From assembly GCA_017454335.1 (NCBI GenBank), contig JAFTDE010000003.1, positions 1-50,493 of the forward strand: a DNA stretch of 50,493 bases. The letters are read 5' to 3'. Of the stretch, positions 18,621 through 28,803 are shown one piece after another (position 1 is the first letter of the stretch; each line of letters opens with the position of its first letter). Both the position numbers and the translations under genes were made by a program. Below the pieces are notes generated by a model. It ran no database searches and was not told the DNA's origin. It saw only the letters and a list, made by a program, of their open reading frames with translations. This stretch comes from Bacteroidales bacterium (GTDB taxonomy: Bacteria > Bacteroidota > Bacteroidia > Bacteroidales > UBA932).

Positions 18621-21425
18621 ATGAAAAGAATCTTACTCCTGCTTGCGGCGCTGGCCTGCTGGGCCGGCCTGCACGCCGAATCCGTGGACCTGCACTGGAT
18701 CGACAAAACGCCCGCGTACCCGCTCGGCCAGAGCTGGGGCGTGCCTTTCGAGAAGGGCACGATGAACGAACAGGGCACGTTCACACTCACCGATGCGAAC
18801 GGCAACGTCATTCCCAGCCAGCACTGGGTGCTGTCGCGCTGGAACGACGGCAGCGTCAAGTGGATGGGCTTCTACGCCACCCTCGGCCCCGACCAGGCCG
18901 GACCGCTCAAGCTCGATGCGGTCAAGGCCGACAGGAAGACCCTCCGCGCGCTGGCCCGGCAGAAAGCCGTCGCCGGCCCCACCATCGTCAGCAAGGATGA
19001 CGCTTCGGAAATCATCATCGACAACGGCCTCTTCGAGATCGCCTTCGCCAAGAGCGGCAGCCGCATCATCGAGCGCATCACCATGGACGGCAAGGAGATC
19101 GTCTCCGCCGGCCGGCTGGTCGCCCGGACCGAGGACCGCTCCCGCCTGGCTGAGGACATCATCTCCTACCAGCAGTTCGAGAGCAAGGTCGTCTCCGCGA
19201 CGGTCGAGCGCAGCGGCCCCGTCGCGGCCGTCGTGAAGATCGAGGGCATGCACAAGGCGCTGAAAGGCGGCCGCGAATGGCTTCCCTTCACCGTCCGTTT
19301 CTACATCCACAAAGACGCCGCCCCCATCCGCATGGTACACTCGTTCGTCTATGACGGCGAACAGCGCGAAGACTTCATCAAGGGCCTCGGCATCGAGTTC
19401 GACCTGCCCTTCCGCGAGGAACTGCAGAACCGCCACGTCGCCTTCGCGGGCGATGAAGGAGGCCTCTGGGACGAAGCGGTCGAGCTGCTCGGCCGCGGCG
19501 GAAACCTCCAGCTGGCGATGCCGGCCGGACAGGGCGGCTGGCAGCGGCCGCAGCCCGGACAGGATCCCGGCCAGGCTCCCCGTTTCCTCAACTACGGCGT
19601 GATCCAGTTCAACAACGGACGCATTCCCAACTACGACGAGGTCAACGCCGGTTCGCAGTTCCGGCTGCAGGAGCTGGTCAAGTTCGACGACTACAAGCTC
19701 GTACAGGCCTCTTCCGACGGCTTCACCATCCAAAAACGCACCGGCGAACAGGGCAACTGGATCGGCACGGCCGGCGGCCGCCGCGCCCCCGGTTACATCA
19801 TGGCCGGCGACGTGTCCGGCGGCCTGGGCGTCTCGGTCAAGAATTTCTGGCAGTCCTTCCCGGCTGAACTCGATGCCACCGGCATGCGCGGCGAAACCGG
19901 AAAGATCACGGCCTGGCTGTGGAGCCCCAACGGCGAGACCATGGACATGCGCCACTACGACACCGAAGGACACGGCCTCGGCACCTCCTATGAGGACTGG
20001 GTCGAAGGCTACGACACCGCCTACGGCATCGCCCACACCAGCGAACTGACGCTCTTCCCCTTCAGCGAGATGCCTTCCCGCGAAGCGGTCGCCTGCCAGG
20101 CCGGCATCGGCCAGGACATCGTCCAGCTGCTCCCGACCCCGCAGGCCCTCTACGACGCCAAGGCCTTCGGCGTCTGGTCCCTGCCCGCCAAGAATCCCAA
20201 CGACACCCAGCAGTACCTCGAGAAGATGATCGACACCTATCTCAAGTATTACGAGATCAACATCGAGTCCCAGCGCTGGTACGGATTCTGGAACTACGGC
20301 GACGTGATGCACTCGCTGGACGCCAACCGCCATGTCTGGAACTACGACGTCGGCGGATACGCCTGGGACAACACCGAGCTGGAAACCGACCTCTGGCTGT
20401 GGTTCGCCTTCATCCGTTCCGGCCGGCCGGACTTCTGGCGCGTGGCCACGGCCATGACGCGCCACACCTCCGAGGTGGACGCCTACCACATCGGTCCCAT
20501 GAAGGGACTCGGCACGCGCCACAACGTCATGCACTGGGGCTGCGGGGCCAAGGAAGCCCGCGTGGGCCAGGCCTGGTGGAAGCGTTACTACTATTATCTG
20601 ACAACCGACGACCGCCTCGGCGACCTGATGCACGAGTCGCTCGCCGCCAACGAGGCCTTCCTCCAGTACGATCCGCTCGTGCGCGCCCAGCCGCGCTCCG
20701 AGTTCCCGACCCAGCAGCCTACGCGCCTGCGCTGGGGACCGGACTGGACCTCGCTCGTGGGCAACTGGTTCACGGAGTGGGAGCGTACCGGCGACAAGCA
20801 CTGGCTGGACATGATCCAGGCCGGCATGAAGTCCCTGACCAATCTCCCCAACGGCCTGTTCACCGGCAAGGGCCCCTACGGCTACGATCCGGCCACCGGC
20901 ATCCTGACCTACGAGGGCGATCCCGACTGGATCACCAACTCCAACCACCTGGCCAACCTGCAGAGCAGCGTCGAGATCTTCATCGAGGCCCTGGACGAAT
21001 GCGGCACCCCCGATTTCATCAAGACCTACCTGGAATATTCCAGCTGGTACGAGGTTCCGCGTGACGACGCGATCCGCGACCTGCCGGAGAATGCGAAGCA
21101 GAAGAACTGGTGGGGCCACTGGAACATCCCGCGCCTGCTGGCCTTCGCAGCCAGCCGCAGCGGCGACAAGTACCGCGCCGACCTGGCCTGGAAGCGTTTC
21201 CTGACCGGCATCGTGGGTCCGGACGGCCAGGTGGTCGACCGCGTCAGCCTCGACTGGATCGGCGGCACGGACGTCCTCAATCCCACGGTCGAAGACCGCA
21301 GGGTGAGTACCAATGATGTAGCTCAGTGGAATCTCGAGGCCATCATGATGATGGAGCTCCTGCCGGACAACATCCCCTCGATCAAGGACATCGAGCCGTC
21401 CGCCTCAGGCGCCCGGCCGAGATAG
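18621..21425 (+). CDS. Secreted exo-rhamnogalacturonan lyase-like protein (PL26 / PcRGLX-YetA type)
   Basis: 934-aa exported protein with signal peptide MKRILLLLAALACWAGLHA. Its layout matches the PcRGLX/YetA type. An N-terminal barrel domain (about 20-115) contains the typical RWNDGSVKWMG (near 73-83). A central beta-sandwich follows (about 125-500; FTVRFYIHKDAAPIRMVHSF). A C-terminal alpha/alpha toroid (about 505-900) is rich in Trp, Tyr and His (WYGFWNYGDVMHSLD, NVMHWGCGAKEARVGQAWWK). Characterised fungal members remove units from rhamnogalacturonan, so a role in pectin breakdown in the periplasm or outside the cell is plausible. Substrate is inferred from family only. It is a single-gene unit diverging from groES, and its 3' end overlaps trmH by 21 nt tail to tail. 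No SusC/SusD pair is nearby in this window. Confidence 0.75.
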   Translation: MKRILLLLAALACWAGLHAESVDLHWIDKTPAYPLGQSWGVPFEKGTMNEQGTFTLTDANGNVIPSQHWVLSRWNDGSVKWMGFYATLGPDQAGPLKLDAVKADRKTLRALARQKAVAGPTIVSKDDASEIIIDNGLFEIAFAKSGSRIIERITMDGKEIVSAGRLVARTEDRSRLAEDIISYQQFESKVVSATVERSGPVAAVVKIEGMHKALKGGREWLPFTVRFYIHKDAAPIRMVHSFVYDGEQREDFIKGLGIEFDLPFREELQNRHVAFAGDEGGLWDEAVELLGRGGNLQLAMPAGQGGWQRPQPGQDPGQAPRFLNYGVIQFNNGRIPNYDEVNAGSQFRLQELVKFDDYKLVQASSDGFTIQKRTGEQGNWIGTAGGRRAPGYIMAGDVSGGLGVSVKNFWQSFPAELDATGMRGETGKITAWLWSPNGETMDMRHYDTEGHGLGTSYEDWVEGYDTAYGIAHTSELTLFPFSEMPSREAVACQAGIGQDIVQLLPTPQALYDAKAFGVWSLPAKNPNDTQQYLEKMIDTYLKYYEINIESQRWYGFWNYGDVMHSLDANRHVWNYDVGGYAWDNTELETDLWLWFAFIRSGRPDFWRVATAMTRHTSEVDAYHIGPMKGLGTRHNVMHWGCGAKEARVGQAWWKRYYYYLTTDDRLGDLMHESLAANEAFLQYDPLVRAQPRSEFPTQQPTRLRWGPDWTSLVGNWFTEWERTGDKHWLDMIQAGMKSLTNLPNGLFTGKGPYGYDPATGILTYEGDPDWITNSNHLANLQSSVEIFIEALDECGTPDFIKTYLEYSSWYEVPRDDAIRDLPENAKQKNWWGHWNIPRLLAFAASRSGDKYRADLAWKRFLTGIVGPDGQVVDRVSLDWIGGTDVLNPTVEDRRVSTNDVAQWNLEAIMMMELLPDNIPSIKDIEPSASGARPR

Positions 21426-21941
21426 CAGCTGCCAGAGCACGATCCCCACGGACACGCTCACGTTGAGTGAATGCTTGCTTCCGTACTGGGGGATCTCAAC
21501 ACTGAAGTCGGCGGCGTCCACGACATCCTGTCGGACGCCGTCGACTTCGTTTCCGAAGACCAGGGCGTAACGCCGCCCGGCCTCGCGCTGCAGGTGCTGC
21601 AGCTGCAGGGCTTTTTCCGTCTGTTCGGCACAGACGACGGTCCAGCCCTCCTGCTGCAATTGCTGCACGAGGTCCAGCGTGTCGTCGCAATGCTCCCAGG
21701 GGACGCTGTTCTCAGCGCCCAGGGCCGCCTTGTGGATGTCCGTCGAAGGCGGCGTCGCGCAGATGCCGCACAGATAGACCTTGTCCACCTTGAACGCGTC
21801 GGCACTGCGGAAGGCCGACCCGACATTGTGGGCGCTGCGGATATTATCCAGCACGAGCACCACCCCCGAGGGGGGCAGTGCCCGATATGCTTCAGGCCGG
21901 ATGCGGCCCAGTTCGATATTGCGCAGTTTGCGGTCCCGCAT
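21405..21941 (-). CDS. TrmH/SpoU-family RNA 2'-O-methyltransferase
   Basis: 178-aa SPOUT-class methyltransferase. It would transfer a methyl group from S-adenosylmethionine to a ribose 2'-OH in tRNA or rRNA in the cytoplasm. The three family motifs are visible: NIRSAHNVGSAFRSAD (motif 1), ALVFGNEVDGV (motif 2) and IPQYGSKHSLNVSVSVGIVLW (motif 3, the knotted SAM site). It lacks the N-terminal substrate-binding domain of larger members, as many Bacteroidota copies do, so the exact RNA target is uncertain. It starts 3 nt after glyA stops and is the last gene of ppdK-glyA-trmH. Its 3' end overlaps the lyase-like gene on the other strand by 21 nt. Confidence 0.9.
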   Translation of the reverse strand: MRDRKLRNIELGRIRPEAYRALPPSGVVLVLDNIRSAHNVGSAFRSADAFKVDKVYLCGICATPPSTDIHKAALGAENSVPWEHCDDTLDLVQQLQQEGWTVVCAEQTEKALQLQHLQREAGRRYALVFGNEVDGVRQDVVDAADFSVEIPQYGSKHSLNVSVSVGIVLWQLLSRPGA

Positions 21942-21944
21942 TCG

Positions 21945-23294
21945 CTATTTGCAGAGGGGCACGCCGGCCGTCATCTGGTGAACCTTGGCGCGGACCGACT
22001 CGAGGACCTTCGCGTGGGCGGCCAGGCCGGCCTGCTGGGCCTCGGTGGGGACTTCGTCCTTCTTCAGCTGCAGCGCAGCCGCATTGGCGGCGCAGGAAGT
22101 CAGCACGGTGTCGATCAGGCCGACGATGTCGACCATGTCCTTCTCGACGAAACCGCGGGAAGTCACGGCCGGGGTTCCGATCCGGAAACCGGAGGTCTGG
22201 AACGCGGAACGGTCGTCGAACGGAACCATGTTCTTGTTCAGGGTGATGTCCGCCTTGACGAGTTCCTTCTCCGCGATGCGGCCGGTCACTTCGGCGAACT
22301 TGCCCCGCAGGTCGATCAGCATCAGGTGGTTGTCGGTACCGCCGCTGACGACCTTGTAGCCGAGGCGCAGGAATTCCGCGCACATGGCCTGGGCGTTGGC
22401 CTTCACCTGCCGCTGGTAGTCGGCGAATTCCGGCTGGAGCGCCTCGAAGAACGCCACGGCCTTGGCGGCGATGACATGCTCGAGCGGACCGCCCTGCACG
22501 CCGGGGAACACGCTGCTGTCCAGCACCTGGCTCATCTTCTTGACGACACCCTTGGGGGTCGTGCGGCCCTGCGGATCATCGAAATCCTTGCCGATCAGGA
22601 TGATGCCGCCGCGCGGGCCACGGAGGGTCTTGTGCGTCGTGGAGGTGACGATGTGGGCGTACTTGACGGGGTTCTTCAGCAGACCCGCCGCGATCAGGCC
22701 GGCCGTATGGGCCATGTCGATCCACAGGAGGGCGCCCACCTTGTCGGCGATCGCGCGCATCCGCTCGTAATCCCACTCGCGGGAATAGGCGGAAGCTCCG
22801 CCGATGATCAGCTTGGGACGGTGCTCGAGGGCCAGTTGCTCCATCTTGTCATAGTCCACCAGCCCGGTCTGCGGATCCAGCCCGTAGGCGACCGCCTTGT
22901 ACAGGATGCCGGAAGCGTTGACGGGAGAACCGTGCGAGAGGTGTCCGCCCTGCGAGAGGTCCAGACCCATGAAGCACTCCCCGGGACGCAGGCACGCCAT
23001 CATGACGGCCATGTTGGCCTGGGCGCCGGAATGCGGCTGCACATTGGCCCATTCGGCCCCATAGAGCTGTTTGAGGCGGTCAATGGCCAGCTGCTCGATC
23101 TTGTCGACGACCTCGCAGCCACCGTAATAACGTTTGCCCGGATATCCTTCCGCATACTTGTTGGTACAGACGGATCCCATCGCCTTCAGCACTTCTTCGC
23201 TGACGTAGTTCTCGGAGGCGATCAGTTCCAGGCCGGCATGCTGCCGCTGGTCTTCGGAGCGGATGAGCTCGAAAAGTTGAATGTCCTGTTTCAT
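21945..23294 (-). CDS. glyA: Serine hydroxymethyltransferase
   Basis: 449-aa PLP enzyme that converts serine and tetrahydrofolate to glycine and 5,10-methylenetetrahydrofolate in the cytoplasm, the main source of one-carbon units. Visible family landmarks are [18 protein letters not shown] near the N-terminus, [45 protein letters not shown], and the PLP-lysine segment [15 protein letters not shown] (Lys in THKT). Length is slightly above the usual 415-430, mostly from loop insertions and the C-terminus. It follows ppdK after 9 nt and precedes trmH by 3 nt. folC, another folate gene, diverges from the head of this operon. Confidence 0.97.
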   Translation of the reverse strand: MKQDIQLFELIRSEDQRQHAGLELIASENYVSEEVLKAMGSVCTNKYAEGYPGKRYYGGCEVVDKIEQLAIDRLKQLYGAEWANVQPHSGAQANMAVMMACLRPGECFMGLDLSQGGHLSHGSPVNASGILYKAVAYGLDPQTGLVDYDKMEQLALEHRPKLIIGGASAYSREWDYERMRAIADKVGALLWIDMAHTAGLIAAGLLKNPVKYAHIVTSTTHKTLRGPRGGIILIGKDFDDPQGRTTPKGVVKKMSQVLDSSVFPGVQGGPLEHVIAAKAVAFFEALQPEFADYQRQVKANAQAMCAEFLRLGYKVVSGGTDNHLMLIDLRGKFAEVTGRIAEKELVKADITLNKNMVPFDDRSAFQTSGFRIGTPAVTSRGFVEKDMVDIVGLIDTVLTSCAANAAALQLKKDEVPTEAQQAGLAAHAKVLESVRAKVHQMTAGVPLCK

Positions 23295-23303
23295 TATTTC
23301 GTA

Positions 23304-26030
23304 TTAGTTGGCTTGGCTGATAGCGGCCTGGGCGGCGGCCAGGCGGGCGATGGGCACGCGGAACGGCGAGCAGCTGACATAGTCCACGCCGATCCGGTTG
23401 AAGAACCAGATGGAAGCGGGATCGCCGCCGTGTTCGCCGCAGACACCGCACTTCAGGTCGGGACGGTGCGAACGTCCGCCCTGGATACCGGTCTCGACGA
23501 GTTTGCCGACGCCCTTGACATCGATGGTCTGGAACGGGTCGGCGTCCAGGATCTTGTTGCCCAGGTAGTCACCCATGAAGGTACCGACGTCGTCACGGGA
23601 GAACCCGAAGGTCATCTGGGTCAGGTCATTGGTACCGAAGGAGAAGAACTCGGCGGTACGGGCCATGCGGTCGGCAGTCAGCGCGGCGCGCGGGATCTCG
23701 ATCATCGTACCGAACTTGTAGTCCAGGCTCATGGCGAAACGTCCCTCGACCTCGAGTTTGATGCGGTCGCAGATGGCCTTCTGGAAGCTCAGTTCGCGGC
23801 CGGACACCGTAACGGGAATCATGATCTCAGGCTGCGGATGATATCCTTCCTTCTGCAGCTCGGCCGTCGCGGTGAAGATGGCGCGGTACTGGGTCTCGGC
23901 GATCAGCGGATAGGTCACGTGCAGGCGGACGCCGCGGTGTCCCATCATCGGGTTCATCTCGTGGAGGTATTCGCCGCGCTTGCTGATTTCGCGAACGGAG
24001 ACACCCAGTTCAGAAGCGATCTCTTCCTTGTTCTTGGTGGTCTTGGGGACGAACTCATGCAGCGGCGGGTCCAGCAGGCGGAAGACGACGGGCTTGCCGT
24101 CCATGATCTTCAGCGTGCTCTTGACGGAAGCCTTGATGAAAGGCTCCAGCTCGTTCAGCGCGGAGCGGCGCTCTTCGTCGGTCGAGCAAAGGATCATCTT
24201 GCGCAGCTTGGCCAGCGGGGTTTCGGAGTGGCGGCCGTAGAACATGTGCTCGATACGGAACAGTCCGATGCCTTCCGCACCGAAGTTCAAGGCGCGCTGG
24301 GCATCCTCCGGGGTGTCGGCGTTGGTGCGGACATCCAGCCGGCGGTACTTGTCCACGATGTCCATGAACTTGACGAACAGCGGATTCTCGGAAGCGTCCA
24401 TCGTGTCGATCTTGGCGGTGTAGACGAGGCCCTTGGATCCGTTCAGGCTGATCCAGTCACCTTCCTTGAGGACCTTGTTGCAGCCTTCGAACTCGACCTG
24501 GCGGCCGGCCAGGTTGACTTTCATCGATTCGCAGCCCACGATGCAGCACTTGCCCCAGCCGCGGGCGACCAGCGCCGCGTGCGAGGTCATACCGCCGCGG
24601 GTCGTCAGGATACCGGCCGAAGCACGCATACCCTCGATATCCTCGGGAGAGGTCTCTTCGCGGATCAGGATCACCTTCTTGCCGGAAGCGGCGGCCTTGA
24701 CCGCGGCGTCGGGCGAGAAGACGATGGTGCCGACGGCGCCGCCCGGCGATGCGGGCAGACCCATGGCGACCGGCTTGTTGCTGGCCTCGGAGGTGGGATC
24801 GAGGATCGGGTGCAGGATCTCGTCCAGCTGGGACGGGGAGACGCGCATCACGGCCGTCTTCTCGTCGATCATGCCTTCCTGCATCATGTCCATCGCCATC
24901 TGCAGCGCAGCGATACCGGTGCGCTTGCCGATACGGCACTGGAGCATCCACAGACGGCCCTCCTGGATCGTGAACTCGATGTCCTGCATGTCCTTGAAGT
25001 GGGCTTCGAGCTTGCGGCGGATGTCGTCGAGTTCCTGGTAGACCTCGGGCATCGCCTTCTCGAGGGAGACGAGGTCCTTGTTGTATTCGGTCTTGGTGCT
25101 TTCATTCAGCGGGTTCGGGGTGCGGATACCGGCGACGACGTCCTCGCCCTGGGCGTTGATCAGCCACTCGCCGTAGAACTTGTTGTCACCGTTGGCCGGG
25201 TTGCGGGAGAACGCCACGCCGGTCGCGGAGGTATCGCCCATGTTGCCGAAGACCATCGCCTGGACATTGACAGCCGTGCCCCAGTCGTCCGGAATCATCT
25301 CGATCCGGCGGTAGGCGACGGCGCGCTTGCCGTTCCAGGACTTGAACACGCCACCGATCGATCCCCACAGCTGGGCGGTCGCGGAATCCGGGAATTCCAC
25401 CTTCAGGACTTCCTTGATCTTCTTCTTGAACGCCTCGCACAGGTTCTTCAGTTCGTCGGCGGTCAGCTCGGTGTCGGATTTGTATCCGCGGGCTTCCTTT
25501 ACCTCGCTCATCATGCGGTCCAACTGCTGGCGGATGCCCTGGCCGTCCGCAGGCTCGATGCCCTCGGCCTTCTCCATCACGACGTCGGAATACATCATGA
25601 TCAGGCGGCGGTAGGCGTCATAGACGAAACGGGGGTTGCCCGTCTTGGCGATCAGGCCAGGAATCGTATCGGAGCAGAGTCCGATGTTCAGAATCGTATC
25701 CATCATGCCGGGCATGGAACTGCGGGCACCGCTGCGGCAGCTGACCAGCAGCGGATCGGACGGATCGCCGAAGCGCTTGCCCATCTTCTTCTCCGTGTCG
25801 GCCAGCGCGGCGGACACTTCGATGATGAGGTCCTCGGTGAAAGCGCCGCCGAGTCCGTAATACTCGGTGCAGCATTCCGTCGTAATCGTAAAACCGGCCG
25901 GAACCGGCATGCCCAGCTTGCTCATTTCCGCGAGGTTGGCACCCTTGCCACCCAGAAGCTCCCGCATGGAGCCGTCACCTTCGGCATTCTTGCCGCCGAA
26001 GCGATAGACACGTTTCTTGCTCTCGAACAT
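23304..26030 (-). CDS. ppdK: Pyruvate, phosphate dikinase
   Basis: 908-aa enzyme that reversibly converts pyruvate, ATP and phosphate to phosphoenolpyruvate, AMP and pyrophosphate. In anaerobic Bacteroidales it links pyruvate and PEP in glycolysis or gluconeogenesis. The start MFESKKRVYRFGGKNAEGDG at 26030 is chosen over a longer in-frame extension that runs into the promoter. The N-terminal ATP-grasp part has LLGGKGANLAEMSKLGMPVP. The swivelling domain carries the phospho-His in GGMTSHAALVARGWGK (near residue 485). The C-terminal barrel has FFSFGTNDLTQMTFGFSRDD and the catalytic Cys in KCGVCGEHGGDP (near 860). Length matches the family. It is first in the operon with glyA and trmH. Confidence 0.97.
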   Translation of the reverse strand: MFESKKRVYRFGGKNAEGDGSMRELLGGKGANLAEMSKLGMPVPAGFTITTECCTEYYGLGGAFTEDLIIEVSAALADTEKKMGKRFGDPSDPLLVSCRSGARSSMPGMMDTILNIGLCSDTIPGLIAKTGNPRFVYDAYRRLIMMYSDVVMEKAEGIEPADGQGIRQQLDRMMSEVKEARGYKSDTELTADELKNLCEAFKKKIKEVLKVEFPDSATAQLWGSIGGVFKSWNGKRAVAYRRIEMIPDDWGTAVNVQAMVFGNMGDTSATGVAFSRNPANGDNKFYGEWLINAQGEDVVAGIRTPNPLNESTKTEYNKDLVSLEKAMPEVYQELDDIRRKLEAHFKDMQDIEFTIQEGRLWMLQCRIGKRTGIAALQMAMDMMQEGMIDEKTAVMRVSPSQLDEILHPILDPTSEASNKPVAMGLPASPGGAVGTIVFSPDAAVKAAASGKKVILIREETSPEDIEGMRASAGILTTRGGMTSHAALVARGWGKCCIVGCESMKVNLAGRQVEFEGCNKVLKEGDWISLNGSKGLVYTAKIDTMDASENPLFVKFMDIVDKYRRLDVRTNADTPEDAQRALNFGAEGIGLFRIEHMFYGRHSETPLAKLRKMILCSTDEERRSALNELEPFIKASVKSTLKIMDGKPVVFRLLDPPLHEFVPKTTKNKEEIASELGVSVREISKRGEYLHEMNPMMGHRGVRLHVTYPLIAETQYRAIFTATAELQKEGYHPQPEIMIPVTVSGRELSFQKAICDRIKLEVEGRFAMSLDYKFGTMIEIPRAALTADRMARTAEFFSFGTNDLTQMTFGFSRDDVGTFMGDYLGNKILDADPFQTIDVKGVGKLVETGIQGGRSHRPDLKCGVCGEHGGDPASIWFFNRIGVDYVSCSPFRVPIARLAAAQAAISQAN

Positions 26031-26072
26031 ATAATTTCGTTTTAGGTTATTTCTTTTTCCTTTAATAAACTG

Positions 26073-26080
26073 CAAAAATA
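26073..26080 (-). promoter_or_regulatory. -7 box for ppdK-glyA-trmH
   Basis: TATTTTTG on the minus strand matches TAnnTTTG and lies 43 nt before the ppdK ATG. I see no clear TTTG at -33. It is back to back with the folC -7 box. Confidence 0.5.
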
Positions 26081-26102
26081 CATCTTTTTTTCAGAAAAGA
26101 AC

Positions 26103-26110
26103 TACCTTTG
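26103..26110 (+). promoter_or_regulatory. -7 box for folC
   Basis: TACCTTTG matches TAnnTTTG and lies 20 nt before the folC ATG, implying a very short leader of about 14 nt. The -33 element is not obvious. Confidence 0.5.
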
Positions 26111-26130
26111 GGGCCGGAAATGCCACGAAA

Positions 26131-27450
26131 ATGAACGATATCGATACGATATACACCCGGCGCATCGAGGCGCTGTTCGCCCGGCACCAGTCGGTCCAGG
26201 CCGCCGGATTCAGCGCCGGCGCCTACAAACCGGGACTGGAGCGGATGCGGGAGATGGACGCCCTGCTGGGCCAGCCCTGGCGGGGATACGACTGCATCCA
26301 CGTCGCCGGGACGAACGGAAAAGGGTCCGTCGCGACCCTAATCGCCGCGGCCCTGGGCCGGGTGCGCGGCCGCGTCGGGCTGTACACCTCGCCGCACCTG
26401 CTGGACTTCCGCGAGCGGATGCGCGTGTGGGACGGGGAGGCCGTGCATTACCCCACGAAGGCCTGGGTGCTGGATTTCCTGGACCGCTGGGAACCGGAGA
26501 TCGAACGGCTGCAGCTCTCTTTCTTTGAAATCACCACCGCACTGGCTTTCACCTGGTTCCGCGAGCAGCAGGTCCCATGCGCCGTGATCGAAGTCGGGCT
26601 GGGCGGCCGGCTGGACGCGACGAACATCATCACGCCCCGGGTCAGCGTCATCACCTCGATCGGGCTGGACCACTGTGCCATCCTGGGTGACACCCGCGCG
26701 CAGATCGCCGGCGAGAAGGCCGGCATCATCAAGCCCGGCGTCCCGGTGGTGGCAGGCAGCCGCGACCCGGAGACCGCCCCCGTTTTCACGGCATGCGCCG
26801 ACGCCTGCGGAGCCCCGCTGCGTTTCGCCGACAGCGACGCCCCGTTGTCCGGCCGCCGGATCGCGGCCCTCGCCCGGCGCCTGGACCTGCGCGGCGACTA
26901 CCAGAAAGCGAACCTCGCCACGGCGCTGACCGCGCTGGACTGCCTCTTCGGAACGCTTCCGCCGCAGGCCCTGGAAGCGCTGCCGGCGGCCGGGCGCAGC
27001 CTGGATTTCCGCGGGCGCTGGGACCTGGTCGCCCGGCAGCCCGACATCCTCTGCGACATCGGGCACAATCCCCCCGCCCTGGCGGCGAACCTGCGCCAGC
27101 TGCGGCACCTGATGCGCAGCGGGCAGTACCGGGAACTGACGATGGTCCTGGGAATGATGGCGGACAAGGACGTCTCCGGACTCAGGCGGCGCATCCCACG
27201 CGGCGCCCGGCTGGTCCTGACCGCCGCCTCCACACCCCGGTCCCTGACGGCGCGGCAGCTGCAGGAACGGATGCTCGCTTCCGGCATCCCGGCGGCGAAA
27301 GACGCCCTGCTGGCGGACAGCGTCGCGCAGGCCCTGCAGGAAGCCATGAAAAACGCCGCCCCCGCATCGCTGATCTACGTCGGGGGCAGCGCCTATGTCG
27401 TTTCGGATGCATTCCGGGCCCTGGGCGTGCACACGGGCCCCGGAGACTAG
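26131..27450 (+). CDS. folC: Folylpolyglutamate synthase / dihydrofolate synthase
   Basis: 439-aa Mur-ligase-family enzyme that adds glutamate to dihydropteroate and extends polyglutamate tails on folates, using ATP in the cytoplasm. The P-loop HVAGTNGKGSVATLIAAALG is near residues 56-75. It is followed by YTSPHLLDFRERM, the ligase motif VIEVGLGGRLDATNII, and SIGLDHCAILGDTRAQIAGEKAGI. The C-terminal ligase domain has DIGHNPPALAANL. It diverges from ppdK-glyA, so two folate-linked genes share one promoter region. Its last 4 nt overlap the end of phoH on the other strand. Confidence 0.96.
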   Translation: MNDIDTIYTRRIEALFARHQSVQAAGFSAGAYKPGLERMREMDALLGQPWRGYDCIHVAGTNGKGSVATLIAAALGRVRGRVGLYTSPHLLDFRERMRVWDGEAVHYPTKAWVLDFLDRWEPEIERLQLSFFEITTALAFTWFREQQVPCAVIEVGLGGRLDATNIITPRVSVITSIGLDHCAILGDTRAQIAGEKAGIIKPGVPVVAGSRDPETAPVFTACADACGAPLRFADSDAPLSGRRIAALARRLDLRGDYQKANLATALTALDCLFGTLPPQALEALPAAGRSLDFRGRWDLVARQPDILCDIGHNPPALAANLRQLRHLMRSGQYRELTMVLGMMADKDVSGLRRRIPRGARLVLTAASTPRSLTARQLQERMLASGIPAAKDALLADSVAQALQEAMKNAAPASLIYVGGSAYVVSDAFRALGVHTGPGD

Positions 27451-28787
27451 AGCAGCTTGGCTGCCAGGTCCGCGAGGTCGCTCCGCTCGCCCTTGCGCAG
27501 GAATACGTGCTGGAACAGCTTCTGGCCGTCCATCTTTTCACCCAGGTGCGTCAGACCGTTGGACCACTGGTCCAGGTAGGGCTGGTCGATCTGGAACACA
27601 TCTCCGGTGAACACCATCTTGGTCCCCTGCCCGGCGCGGGTGATGATCGTCTTGATCTCCAGCGGGGTCAGGTTCTGCGCCTCGTCGATGATGAAGAAGC
27701 ACTTGCCCAGGCTGCGGCCGCGGATGTAGGCCAGCGGCTCGATGATCAGTTTCTCCTGGGTCAGCATGCCGTCGAGTTTCTGCGCCTCGCGCGAGGAGGG
27801 CTTGAACTGCTGTTTGATTACGTTCAGGTTGTCCATCAGCGGCTGCAGGAAGGGAGTCATCTTGGTTTTCTGGTCCCCGGGCAGAAAACCGATGTCCTGG
27901 TTGCCCAGGATGACGGTCGGGCGCGAGAGGACGATCTGTTCGTAGTCCCGCTCCTGCTCCAGGGCCGCGGCCAGCGCGAGCAGGGTCTTGCCCGTACCGG
28001 CGCCGCCCGTCAGCGAAACCAGCTTGATCTTCGGATTGAGGCAGGCATCGAGGGCCATCTTCTGTTCGTCGTTGCGGGGCCGGATGCCGTACGCCTCGTG
28101 GGAGCGGATCAGCACGATCCGGTCGCGGTCCGCATCGTAGCGGGCGCAGACCGTTTCGTCCTTGCGGTCCTCCCAGTGGAACTTGAACAGCTGGTTGGGT
28201 TCGGGTTTGCGTTTCACGGCCTGGCGCCAGTCGATGGCGTTTTCCGGACCGTACGCGAGGGACTGCATGGCGTCCGCGGGCAGTTCGTAGATCTGGACTT
28301 CGCGCTGGGCGTTCTCGATCCGCGCTTCCTCCACCCGGTCGGTCAGGTAATCCTGGACCTCCATGCCGGCCGCCTTGGCCTTCATGCGCAGGTTGACGTC
28401 CTTGGTCACCAGGGCGACGAAGCGGTCGGGATGCGTATCCCGGACCCACATCGCCGTAGCCAGGATCCGGTGGTCCTGCGTGTCGTCGTGGAACAGTTCC
28501 CGGAATTCCTCGGCGAAGGGATGGTTGGGTTCGATCTTGATCCGGCCCAGGTTCTTGCCGATCGGCACGCCGTCCTTGCCGAAATGCTTGCCGTTGGTGA
28601 TCTTGTCCAGGTCCCGGATGAAAGCCCGGGAGTTGAAGGCCAGGGTATCCGTCCCCTTCTTGAACTTGTCAAGTTCCTCGATGACGGCGATCGGAATCAC
28701 CAGGTCGTTGTCCTGGAAACGTTTGAGCGCCTTGTGGTCGTGCAGGATGATGTTGGTGTCCAGCACGAAAATCTTGGGATTGGCCAT
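27447..28787 (-). CDS. PIN-PhoH family protein (PhoH2-like ATPase/RNase)
   Basis: 446-aa protein with an N-terminal PIN ribonuclease-like domain (about 1-140, starting FVLDTNIILHDHKAL, later DHRILATAMWV and LVTKDVNLRMKAKA) fused to a PhoH ATPase domain. The Walker A is LTGGAGTGKTLLALAAALE (near 260) and the Walker B is CFFIIDEAQNLTP (near 365). Family members of this PhoH2 type couple RNA unwinding to cleavage; the acidic PIN residues visible here fit an active nuclease. It is the last gene of the long bat operon, 16 nt after the PurL-like gene, and it overlaps folC tail to tail by 4 nt. Confidence 0.93.
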   Translation of the reverse strand: MANPKIFVLDTNIILHDHKALKRFQDNDLVIPIAVIEELDKFKKGTDTLAFNSRAFIRDLDKITNGKHFGKDGVPIGKNLGRIKIEPNHPFAEEFRELFHDDTQDHRILATAMWVRDTHPDRFVALVTKDVNLRMKAKAAGMEVQDYLTDRVEEARIENAQREVQIYELPADAMQSLAYGPENAIDWRQAVKRKPEPNQLFKFHWEDRKDETVCARYDADRDRIVLIRSHEAYGIRPRNDEQKMALDACLNPKIKLVSLTGGAGTGKTLLALAAALEQERDYEQIVLSRPTVILGNQDIGFLPGDQKTKMTPFLQPLMDNLNVIKQQFKPSSREAQKLDGMLTQEKLIIEPLAYIRGRSLGKCFFIIDEAQNLTPLEIKTIITRAGQGTKMVFTGDVFQIDQPYLDQWSNGLTHLGEKMDGQKLFQHVFLRKGERSDLADLAAKLL

Positions 28788-28803
28788 AGTCTGTCGCGTG
28801 TTA

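Noticed and set aside
21471-26045. 1524-codon plus-strand ORF opposite trmH-glyA-ppdK
   Set aside because: Antisense shadow; the minus-strand genes carry intact family motifs throughout.
27447-27450. Possible gene-end error where folC and phoH overlap
   Set aside because: A 4-nt tail-to-tail overlap is ordinary, and both proteins end at family-typical positions.
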